A DNA stretch of 19,989 nt from an uncultured Muribaculaceae bacterium (lineage in GTDB: Bacteria > Bacteroidota > Bacteroidia > Bacteroidales > Muribaculaceae), in assembly GCA_910584185.1 (NCBI GenBank), contig CAJTYC010000045.1, forward strand, positions 1 through 19,989, read 5' to 3'. Of the stretch, positions 1 through 6,425 are shown piece after piece. Each line of letters begins with the position of its first letter. Position 1 is the stretch's first letter. The translations under genes and the position numbers were made by a program. The notes beneath the pieces are model-generated. The model ran no database searches. It was not told where the DNA came from and saw only the letters and a list, made by a program, of their open reading frames with translations.

Positions 1-28
1 CCTCCTTTCCCCCGGTGCGCGATGCAAT
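1..28 (-). repeat. Partial palindromic intergenic repeat, cut by the left edge
   Basis: The first 26 bases are the reverse complement of 94-119 with only three mismatches (positions 8, 14 and 21). They also resemble the inverse of the 3' half of the full copy at 1170-1258, in the GCATCGCGC plus G-run portion. I read this as the end of an inverted copy of the same element, most of it outside the window. Because it can pair with 94-119, bases 1-119 could form one larger cruciform or RNA hairpin. Function unknown. Confidence 0.6.
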
Positions 29-40
29 GTAGTTCTTTGT

Positions 41-133
41 GATTGTTGCCGGAGGCTCCTCTCTCCTGGAGGCTTCGTGCCGGCTGGCCAGACTGCATAG
101 CGCACTGGGGGCAAGGAGGCACTGCCGACGTCA
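41..133 (+). repeat. Dispersed palindromic intergenic element, copy 1
   Basis: This copy shares the order of sequence blocks with the element at 1170-1258: an ATTGT start, GCCGGAGGCTCCTC, a second GGAGGCTTCG, then GCATnGCGC, a G-run, AGGAGG and a terminal CCGACGTCA (125-133). Internal stems are more degenerate than in the other copy. It lies upstream of the lipoprotein gene at 197 and ends about 39 bases before its likely -7 box. It has no coding potential that I can support. It could be a non-autonomous mobile repeat or a structured RNA element. Confidence 0.7.
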
Positions 134-171
134 CGAATTGAATCCGTGTGCGCGGATTCCGTTTTTTTCAT

Positions 172-179
172 TATATTTG
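172..179 (+). promoter_or_regulatory. Probable Bacteroidota -7 box (TATATTTG)
   Basis: TATATTTG matches the Bacteroidota sigma-ABfr -7 consensus TAnnTTTG. No convincing TTTG -33 box lies about 19 bases upstream. Transcription would begin near 186, leaving an unusually short leader of about 11 bases before the ATG at 197. This is a motif match only. Confidence 0.45.
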
Positions 180-196
180 CAGAAAAATTTGCTTTT

Positions 197-700
197 ATGA
201 AGAAATATGTTGGTTGTGTCGCTGCGGCGATGCTGATGGCCGGGTGCAGCCCGAAGTCTAATGTTAATGGTGTCTCCAATTCAGATGTTCAGGGAGAGAC
301 TGTGCCGGTGGTGAGTGTGCTCGACAGCCAGCCTCTCGGCATGGTGCTCAAAGCTACCGCATTCAAGATGAGCGGTGACTATGCCGACCGTGTGGCCGTG
401 ACCCTCGACGACCGTGGCAATCTTACATATTATCCCGCCCCTACCGACCTCTCGGCAGAGTCCGTGCCAACGGCTATCGGCGATGGCTGGTATCTTAACC
501 GCCAAGGGCTCGGTCCGAACTCAGTGTTCACAAAGTGGACTTTCGCCGAATATCGCGCCATGAAGACCGCCCCAACCCCCGATGAAATCAAGAAGGCGAT
601 AATACCCGGCGCTACAGTTACCGAATTCCGAAAGCTCCCCATATCTGCCTCTCAGGCAAAAGAGGAAGCCCCGGCAAACCTACTCCAATATCTCCAATAA
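197..700 (+). CDS. Small conserved lipoprotein of unknown function
   Basis: The 167-residue product begins with a clear lipoprotein signal peptide: MKK, a short hydrophobic stretch and a lipobox ending at Cys17 (MAGC). It is therefore expected to be lipid-anchored in the envelope. The open frame extends upstream to 146, but those 17 codons precede the basic n-region and overlap the -7 box, so ATG 197 is the chosen start. The mature part is a Ser/Asn-rich linker followed by a compact domain containing GDYADRVAVTLDD, GDGWYLNRQGLGPNSVFTKWTF and a late IKKAIIPGATVTEF segment. The style fits a Bacteroidales-restricted hypothetical family; I cannot assign a biochemical role. It is monocistronic as far as can be seen, flanked on both sides by repeat-filled spacers. 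Confidence is high that it is a gene and low about function. Confidence 0.85.
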   Translation: MKKYVGCVAAAMLMAGCSPKSNVNGVSNSDVQGETVPVVSVLDSQPLGMVLKATAFKMSGDYADRVAVTLDDRGNLTYYPAPTDLSAESVPTAIGDGWYLNRQGLGPNSVFTKWTFAEYRAMKTAPTPDEIKKAIIPGATVTEFRKLPISASQAKEEAPANLLQYLQ

Positions 701-725
701 GGAGTAATCTCACTAATTTAGGTTT

Positions 726-778
726 AGGAAGCATTAAAAAATAACTTGGGACACCTTGCTTGGTCTTTCATGCTTCCT
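726..778 (+). repeat. 9-bp inverted repeat with long loop downstream of the lipoprotein gene
   Basis: AGGAAGCAT (726-734) and ATGCTTCCT (770-778) are perfect complements separated by 35 bases. It begins 25 bases after the stop codon. The long loop and lack of a following T-run make it a poor canonical terminator; it may be a transcription end structure or an outer part of the repeat-rich spacer. Confidence 0.45.
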
Positions 779-795
779 TGATCGTTACTTCGTGG

Positions 796-1132
796 GAACT
801 TGAAACTTATTGGAACGCGGAACGCGCCTATGGCGCATATTTAACGCGGAACTTTCGCGGAACTTTCTTTTTTTAATTATTTTTGAACGCAAGCAAGCTT
901 TTGGGCATAGCCCTCATAGCTTCGCGGAACGCAAGCGGAATCCTGAGAGTTTATCGCAACCAAAAACCAGCACTTGCTGAGTCGATGTTCCGCTTGCGTT
1001 CCGCGACACAAAGAGGGCGAAGCCCGAATGTCCGCCTGCGTTCACAAATAATTAAAAAAAGAAAGTTCCGCGCAAGTTCCGCGCCATGATGCGCCAAAGG
1101 CGCGTTCCGCGTTCCAAAAATTTTTTAAGTTC
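796..1132. repeat. Large inverted repeat (about 131-base arms, 47-base loop), MITE-like
   Basis: The left arm 810-940 and right arm 988-1117 are near-perfect reverse complements. Long identical blocks include GGAACGCGGAACGCGCC, CGCGGAACTTTCTTTTTTTA and TCGCGGAACGCAAGCGGAA. The complementarity weakens but continues outwards to GAACTT (796-801) and AAGTTC (1127-1132). Each arm carries small nested hairpins: GCGCC/GGCGC (824-836 and 1091-1103) and GGGC/GCCC (903-913 and 1015-1025), whose loops differ between arms. The word GCGGAAC recurs throughout. There is no transposase. A 68-codon open frame inside it looks like a by-product of the repeat. It could be a miniature inverted-repeat element or a large structured RNA. 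Confidence 0.85.
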
Positions 1133-1169
1133 TTACTTATAACTTATAAGGAGTTAATGTTATATCAGT

Positions 1170-1258
1170 TATTGTCGTCGCCGGAGGCTCCTCCCTCCCG
1201 GAGGCTTCGCGACGTTGCATCGCGCGTGGGGGGAGGAGTGGCACCACCGACGTCAATA
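1170..1258 (+). repeat. Dispersed palindromic intergenic element, copy 2 (best preserved)
   Basis: This copy folds on itself almost end to end. The outer stem 1170-1180 (TATTGTCGTCG) pairs with 1248-1258 (CGACGTCAATA) with one mismatch. A middle 11-bp stem pairs 1188-1198 (CTCCTCCCTCC) with 1228-1238 (GGGGGGAGGAG), including one G-T wobble. An inner stem pairs CGCGA (1208-1212) with TCGCG (1220-1224) around a 7-base loop. The word CCGGAGGCT is repeated at 1181-1189 and 1198-1206, and GGAGG (1183-1187) can alternatively pair with CCTCC (1190-1194), so two mutually exclusive folds are possible. It ends 40 bases upstream of the thioesterase ATG. Confidence 0.75.
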
Positions 1259-1298
1259 GTCAGTTTAACCGTCTATATAGGCTCTATTGTTCCGTGTA

Positions 1299-2039
1299 AT
1301 GGAAAATATATTTGAAGAGAGATTCTTCCTCTCGGCCGGCGAGGTCAATGCCGAGGGGGAGATGAGCATACCTCTGCTCACATCGCGCATCATCGACGTG
1401 GCGACAGCCCACGCCAATTCGCTCGGCATCGGCAACCCGTCGATGCAGGCGCTCGGCTGCGGATGGGTGCTGTCGCGCCTTGCCATTGAGATGTCGAGAT
1501 ACCCAAAGGTCAACGAAACCTACTCCATAAGCACATGGGTGGAGGGATGGAACCGACACTTCTCCACACGTAACTTCGCAATCCGCGACGCAGCAGGCAA
1601 TGCCCTGGGCTATGCCTCCTCAGTCTGGATGGTGCTCAACTATGTGACCCGCGAGAACGCCGGCCTATCGCACCTGCACCTCGCACCCGATATGATATGC
1701 GGAGAGAAAGTGCCGATAGCCAAGCCGGGACGCCACGCCGTGACTGCCCCGACTGAGCCGCCGCGCGAATACACGTTCAAATATTGCGACCTCGACTTCT
1801 ACCGCCACGTCAACACCGTGCGCTATGTGCAGCTCCTCATCAACTCCTTCAGTCTCGAGGAGATGGACAATAACATGGTGCGCCGCCTCGACCTCGCGTT
1901 CATGCGCGAGGGGAGATATGGCGAGACAGTCAAGGTGCTGACCCAGAGCGACGGCAATCAGATAGAGCTTGCGCTGTCAGATGCCGCCGAGGGTGAGACA
2001 CTATTGGGAGCCGGCGTGGAACTCGCACCGCGCGACTGA
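1299..2039 (+). CDS. Acyl-ACP thioesterase (FatA/FatB-like, double hotdog)
   Basis: The 246-residue product resembles bacterial acyl-ACP thioesterases, which hydrolyse the thioester of a mature fatty acyl-ACP in the cytoplasm and release free fatty acid. The N-terminal hotdog half carries GCGWVLSRLAIEMSRYP (about 53-69) and the strand pair around STWVEGWNRHFSTRNFAI. The C-terminal half carries the family signature region DLDFYRHVNTVRYV (164-177). In plant enzymes the corresponding motif reads D-x-N-x-H-V-N-N; here the His (170) and following Asn (172) are kept, but the upstream Asn is Tyr168 and the last Asn is Thr173. ATG 1299 is preferred to an in-frame TTG at 1287. The last 82 bases overlap the convergent RND transporter gene. 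The leader contains repeat copy 2. Family assignment is firm; chain-length preference cannot be read. Confidence 0.88.
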   Translation: MENIFEERFFLSAGEVNAEGEMSIPLLTSRIIDVATAHANSLGIGNPSMQALGCGWVLSRLAIEMSRYPKVNETYSISTWVEGWNRHFSTRNFAIRDAAGNALGYASSVWMVLNYVTRENAGLSHLHLAPDMICGEKVPIAKPGRHAVTAPTEPPREYTFKYCDLDFYRHVNTVRYVQLLINSFSLEEMDNNMVRRLDLAFMREGRYGETVKVLTQSDGNQIELALSDAAEGETLLGAGVELAPRD

Positions 2040-5000
2040 CCGGACGTGCCGTCAGACTCCGGTTTGTGGCTGTTCAGCCGCTCCGAAAGCCGCTGAAGCA
2101 CCACCCAGAACGCCGGCACGCAAGTGGTGCCGATAAGCGCATTGACCACCATGCCGAACACTACGGCCGTGCCCAAGTCGATGCGCGAATTGGCACCGGC
2201 CCCGCTGCTGAAGAGCAACGGCAACACTCCGAAGATAAAGGCAAGCGCAGTCATCATGATGGGGCGGAATCGTATCACCCCCGCATCATGAGCCGACTGC
2301 AGAATATCCTTGCCCGACTTGCGGAAGTCCATGGCATACTCCACAATCAGGATGGCATTCTTGGCCGACATGCCGAGCACCAGTATCAAGCCGATCTGAG
2401 TGTAGACATTTATGCTCTCGCCCATAAACATAGTGCCGAGCAATGTGCCGAGCACTGCGATAGGCATAGCCAGCACCACAGCTATCGGGTCGCTCCAGCT
2501 CTCATATTGAGCCGCAAGCACAAGCAGAGTCATGATGATTGCGAATATAAACACCACCGAAATCGTGGTGCCCGACTGGGTCTCCTGGTAGGCCATGCCG
2601 GTCCAGGCATACGCATAGTTGGTGCCCAAGGTGCTTGTAAGCAGTTCCTCCATGGCCCCGATACCCTCCGACGAACTGACACCACGGGCCGGTGTGCCGG
2701 TCACTGAGGCTGTCTGATACATATTGTAACGGTCCACCTGCGGCTCGCCCATCACCTCCTGCATCGTGGCGAACGCCGAGAATGGCACCATCTTGCCCTC
2801 CGCATTCATCACTGAGAGGCGGAGCACATCATCGGGGTTGGCACGCGACGCGCCGTCGGCCTGCATAGTCACCTGGAATGTGCGCTGGAAATCCACGAAG
2901 TCGTTGACATAACTCGAACCCATAGTGCGAGCCAACACTCCATAAATATCCTCCACATTCACGCCGAGCATCTCTGCGCGGTTGCGGTCCACATTTATCT
3001 GATATTGCGGCACAGTGCCCTGATAAAACGAAGTCAGCGAGGCCAACCGCGGGTCCTTGCGTGCCGCATCCTCGAGCGCGGTGATAGCCTTCTGCATCTG
3101 CTGCGCCCCGAGGCTATTGATGTCGAGCAGCTGCATCTGAAGCCCGGAGGTGAGGCCCAACCCGGGAATGGCGGGCGGGTTGATGCAGAATGTCACCGCC
3201 TCCTGCTGCCTTGCGGCTATCGCCTGCACTTTCGCCATAATCTCATTGATGTCGCTATGCTTACGCTCCTTCCAAGGCACGAGCATCAGGAAGAACGAAG
3301 CCTCATTGCCGCCGTTGCCGCCACCCATCATCGAGGCCCCGGCCACGCTCATGGCATACTGCACCTCAGGCACCTCCTTGTTGATGTCGGCCACTACGGC
3401 ATCCACCACCTTCTCGGTGCGCGTCAGCGACGCGCCGGTGGGTAGCTGTATGTTGGCCATAAAGTAGCCCATATCCTCCTCAGGCAGGTAGCTCGACGGC
3501 CTGTTGACAAACCATATCAGCGCCAGGGCGGCCACCACCGAGTATATGCCCAAAGTGAGACCCGAACGTTTTAGCAACACGCTGATTACCTTGTCGTAAA
3601 CATGCTCGGTCTTGGCCCATGCGAAGTTGAAACCGCGATACAGTATGTTCACCTTGCGGTTGGGGTCACGCTTCTTGAGGAAGAGTGCGCAGAGAGCCGG
3701 GGTGAGCGTAAGCGCATTGAAGCCTGAAAAGGCCGTGGAGACGGCTATGGTGAGGGCAAACTGCTTGTAGAGCTGCCCCGTTATGCCCGACACAAACGCC
3801 GTGGGTATGAACACCGCCATCAGCACCAACACCTCACCGACCACCGGCCCGGTGAGTTCTTGCATGGCCTTGACCGCAGCCTGCTTGGGCGTCAGCACAC
3901 CTTGGTCCACAAGTCGCGAACAGTCTTCCACCACCACGATGGCGTCGTCGACCACAATGGCTATGGCAAGCACAAGGCCGAAGAGCGTCAGCGTATTGAG
4001 CGAGAACCCCATCACCTTCATCACCGCGAATGTGGCTATGAGCGACACCGGTATCGTTATCATCGGAATCACCACCGCACGCCAATTCTGCAAGAAGAAG
4101 AGAATCACGATCATAACTATGAGCGTGGTGAGCAGGAAAGTCGTGGCCAAGTCGGTCAGCGACTCACGCACGTAGTCGGTGGCGTTCATGATTACGCGGT
4201 AATGCACACCTTCGGGGAAGTATTGGCTCAGACGGTCCAGTTCCGCGATGCAACCGTCGGCCACGTCGATGGCGTTGGCGCCCGGGAGCTGCTGCACTCC
4301 CAACAGGCCTACCTCCCGGCCGTTCACCTTGGCCTGCTGACCATAACTTGAGCTGCCGAGTTCCACGCGGGCCACATCCTTGAGACGCAGTGTGCCAGTC
4401 TTGTCGCTCCGCAAGATTATATTGCCAAACTCCTCAGCGCTCTGAAGCTGCCCCTGTGTGGTGAGCGTGTAAGTAAACTCAGTGTCGGAATTGCCCGGGG
4501 GCGTACCCACCGAGCCTGCCGACACCTGCATATTCTGCGCGCCTATGGCAGCCGCCACCTCGGCCGGTGTGATGCCGCGTGCGCGGAGAAGCTCTGGATT
4601 GAGCCATATGCGCATGCTGTATTCACCCGCGCCGAACGCCCCCACGCCGCCGACGCCATCCACGCGGCTCAGCGGGTCCACTAAGTGAAGCTGCGCATAG
4701 TTGGAGAGGTAGAGCGCGTCATAACGCTCTGGGTCGTCACTTTCGAGGGTGCAGAAAAGCACCTGGTTTGACGACTGTTTCCGCACGTTGATGCCCTGCT
4801 GTGTCACCGCCGTAGGGAGTGTGCCGGTCACGTCGCTCATGCGGTTCTGCACGTTGATGGCGGCCTGGTCTATGTCGGTGCCGTTCTCAAAGGTGATGGT
4901 GAGGTTGTACGAGCCGTCGGCGCTGGTGGAGCTCATATAGAGCATCCCCTCCACACCATTGACCTGCGCCTCTATGGGCACGCCTACAGCCTGCGCCACG

Positions 5001-5170
5001 GTGGCGGCATTAGCTCCCGGATAACTCGCCGACACACTTACGGTAGGGGGCGTGATGTCGGGATATTGCGCTATCGGCAGGGTGAAAACTGTCAGCGCAC
5101 CCGCTATCACCATCAATATCGCCAGCACTGTGGCGAATATCGGCCTGTTTATGAAGAATCTTGAGAACAT
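1958..5170 (-). CDS. RND multidrug efflux transporter, HAE1 (AcrB/MexB-like)
   Basis: The 1070-residue inner-membrane pump is the proton-driven component of the tripartite efflux system encoded here. The N-terminus MFSRFFINRPIFATVLAIL is the classic first transmembrane helix. Two large periplasmic loops (about 35-340 and 565-870) separate the two six-helix bundles. The proton-relay residues are present: Asp408-Asp409 in AIAIVVDDAIVVVED and Lys937 in GMSAKNAILIVEYA. Length is close to AcrB (about 1050), with an added Ser/Pro/Ala-rich, probably disordered tail (about 1036-1070). The final ~26 codons are antisense to the thioesterase 3' end. The gene is last in the operon, 87 bases after the adaptor stop across a 9-bp tandem repeat spacer. 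Substrates cannot be deduced; drugs, bile salts or lipids are typical for the family. Confidence 0.97.
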   Translation of the reverse strand: MFSRFFINRPIFATVLAILMVIAGALTVFTLPIAQYPDITPPTVSVSASYPGANAATVAQAVGVPIEAQVNGVEGMLYMSSTSADGSYNLTITFENGTDIDQAAINVQNRMSDVTGTLPTAVTQQGINVRKQSSNQVLFCTLESDDPERYDALYLSNYAQLHLVDPLSRVDGVGGVGAFGAGEYSMRIWLNPELLRARGITPAEVAAAIGAQNMQVSAGSVGTPPGNSDTEFTYTLTTQGQLQSAEEFGNIILRSDKTGTLRLKDVARVELGSSSYGQQAKVNGREVGLLGVQQLPGANAIDVADGCIAELDRLSQYFPEGVHYRVIMNATDYVRESLTDLATTFLLTTLIVMIVILFFLQNWRAVVIPMITIPVSLIATFAVMKVMGFSLNTLTLFGLVLAIAIVVDDAIVVVEDCSRLVDQGVLTPKQAAVKAMQELTGPVVGEVLVLMAVFIPTAFVSGITGQLYKQFALTIAVSTAFSGFNALTLTPALCALFLKKRDPNRKVNILYRGFNFAWAKTEHVYDKVISVLLKRSGLTLGIYSVVAALALIWFVNRPSSYLPEEDMGYFMANIQLPTGASLTRTEKVVDAVVADINKEVPEVQYAMSVAGASMMGGGNGGNEASFFLMLVPWKERKHSDINEIMAKVQAIAARQQEAVTFCINPPAIPGLGLTSGLQMQLLDINSLGAQQMQKAITALEDAARKDPRLASLTSFYQGTVPQYQINVDRNRAEMLGVNVEDIYGVLARTMGSSYVNDFVDFQRTFQVTMQADGASRANPDDVLRLSVMNAEGKMVPFSAFATMQEVMGEPQVDRYNMYQTASVTGTPARGVSSSEGIGAMEELLTSTLGTNYAYAWTGMAYQETQSGTTISVVFIFAIIMTLLVLAAQYESWSDPIAVVLAMPIAVLGTLLGTMFMGESINVYTQIGLILVLGMSAKNAILIVEYAMDFRKSGKDILQSAHDAGVIRFRPIMMTALAFIFGVLPLLFSSGAGANSRIDLGTAVVFGMVVNALIGTTCVPAFWVVLQRLSERLNSHKPESDGTSGQSRGASSTPAPNSVSPSAASDSASSI

Positions 5171-5190
5171 CTTTTTTGCTTTTTAGTAGG

Positions 5191-5267
5191 GGCTTTAAGG
5201 ACTTTAGGGACTTTAAGGTCTTTAGCGTCTTTAAGGACTTTAAGGACTTTAAGGACTTTAAGGACTT
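5191..5267 (-). repeat. 9-bp tandem repeat (GGACTTTAA on + strand) between adaptor and pump genes
   Basis: About eight and a half consecutive units of GGACTTTAA or one- to two-base variants fill most of the spacer. The three units 5235-5261 are perfect. The adaptor stop codon (TAA on the minus strand, 5258-5260) lies inside the array, so its last residues Ser-Pro and stop are repeat-encoded. In the mRNA the array precedes the RND start by about 20 bases. Copy number could vary by slippage. Confidence 0.9.
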
Positions 5268-6394
5268 CGTTTCTTTATTACCGGCTTTACTTTCATGCCG
5301 TTTCTGACCGTCAGCAGGGCTTCGGTTACATACTTCTGGCCGGGCTTCACTCCCTTGGTTATCACCCGGAGCGAGTCTTGATATAGCGGCCCTGTGGTCA
5401 CAGGTGTGTAGACTATCTTGTCGGAGTCGTTTACCACATACAGGTACTTGCCGAGCTGGTCAGTGCTCAGTGCGGCATCTTTCACTATCATGGCGTGCGG
5501 GTCTGTGCCGTAAGGCAAGGAGATCGTCACATACATGCCGTCGCGCAGTTCGTTGTCGATGTTCTTCACCTTGCCTTGCAGCTGCAATGTGCCGGTGGTG
5601 TTGCTCACGGTCGGCGCCACATAGTAGAGGTCGGCTGCATATGAGTGCGTGGGGGGTGTAGCGAATTTCAGCGGCATCGACCTGTAGAGGGGGGCTTGGC
5701 CACCCTTGGTGTCGGTTTCGGCATTGCCGAGCAGTTTGCGGTACTGGTCATCCTCTATCGAGAAGACAGCATTCAGTGAGGAATTGTCGTAAATGGTGGC
5801 GAGCACCTGCGGGTTCCCCTCGCCATTTACGTAGTTGCCCACCGACATTTCGCTGTCGGTGATGTAGCCCGAAATCGGGGCGCGCACCGTGCACTTGGCG
5901 AGCATCGTCTGAGCCGACTCTATTGCAGCCTGTGCATTGCGTATCGAGGCTTCGGCAGTGCGCAGCGAGGTCTGCGATTGCAAAAGTTCCATCTTAGAGA
6001 CGGCTTGTTCGTTATAAGCCTTCTCCATGGCCGCGCTCTGGGTGGAGTAGAAATCGCGTTGACCCTTGGCCGTGGCGAGCGAAGCCTGCGCCTGGGTCAG
6101 CGCGTCGCGATATTTGGTAGACTCGATGGTGAAAAGCACCTGACCCTTCTGCACAAACGCCCCCGACTGATAATTCTTCGAGAGGAGACGGCCCGACACT
6201 TCCCCCACCACATCTACCCGTTGCGAGGCAGTGAGAGTGCCGGGATAATCCTTATGGAGCACCACCGAGTCGGTGGTGACCGTGGCAACATTGACCGGGG
6301 GCGTGCCGCCGGCCATATCCTTATCGCTCTTGCGGTGGCAACCGCCAACCAAAAAGACAACGATACCCAAATAAAGTAAATATGTATTTTTCAT
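5258..6394 (-). CDS. RND periplasmic adaptor (membrane fusion protein), lipoprotein
   Basis: The 378-residue product links the RND pump to the outer-membrane channel in the periplasm. It starts with a lipoprotein signal peptide with lipobox VGGC (Cys19), placing it on the periplasmic face of the inner membrane as in AcrA. After the signal come the first membrane-proximal strand (PPVNVATVTTDSVVLHKDYPGTL), half of the lipoyl domain (VDVVGEVSGRLLSKNYQSGAFVQKGQVLF), a coiled-coil hairpin of about 70 residues (TQAQASLATAKGQ to AQTMLAKC), the second lipoyl half (TVRAPISGYITDSEMSVGNYV), and beta-barrel plus membrane-proximal segments. ATG 6394 is chosen because the preceding four codons of the open frame lie before the basic n-region. 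The gene is separated from the channel gene by 31 bases made largely of a heptamer repeat. Confidence 0.95.
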   Translation of the reverse strand: MKNTYLLYLGIVVFLVGGCHRKSDKDMAGGTPPVNVATVTTDSVVLHKDYPGTLTASQRVDVVGEVSGRLLSKNYQSGAFVQKGQVLFTIESTKYRDALTQAQASLATAKGQRDFYSTQSAAMEKAYNEQAVSKMELLQSQTSLRTAEASIRNAQAAIESAQTMLAKCTVRAPISGYITDSEMSVGNYVNGEGNPQVLATIYDNSSLNAVFSIEDDQYRKLLGNAETDTKGGQAPLYRSMPLKFATPPTHSYAADLYYVAPTVSNTTGTLQLQGKVKNIDNELRDGMYVTISLPYGTDPHAMIVKDAALSTDQLGKYLYVVNDSDKIVYTPVTTGPLYQDSLRVITKGVKPGQKYVTEALLTVRNGMKVKPVIKKRSP

Positions 6395-6400
6395 AGCAAC

Positions 6401-6421
6401 TATCAACTATCAACTATCAAC
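6401..6421 (-). repeat. 7-bp tandem repeat (TATCAAC on + strand)
   Basis: Three perfect TATCAAC units fill most of the spacer between the channel stop (6426-6428) and the adaptor ATG (6394), flanked by partial units AGCAAC and TAA. In the transcript they sit within the ribosome-binding region of the adaptor gene. Confidence 0.85.
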
Positions 6422-6425
6422 TAAA

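Noticed and set aside
726..778. Canonical Rho-independent terminator for the first lipoprotein
   Set aside because: The stem is only 9 bp around a 35-base loop and is not followed by a T-run, so I listed it only as an inverted repeat.
883..1089. 68-codon open frame on the plus strand
   Set aside because: It lies wholly inside the large inverted repeat, crosses both arms and the loop, and its product is basic low-complexity sequence with no recognisable motif; the repeat explains it.
785..1138. TTACTT direct repeats (785-790 and 1133-1138) as target site duplication of the large inverted repeat
   Set aside because: The right copy abuts the repeat end, but the left copy is offset by five bases, and a six-base A/T-rich word is likely to recur by chance. 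I do not count it as evidence for transposition.
2066..2707. 213-codon open frame antisense to the RND gene, with other long plus-strand frames between 3005 and 4940
   Set aside because: They are antisense to a strongly conserved pump gene of high GC, have His/Arg-rich translations and no signal, motif or start context.
5191..5267. CRISPR array
   Set aside because: The 9-bp units are contiguous with no spacers and no cas genes are present; this is a simple tandem repeat.
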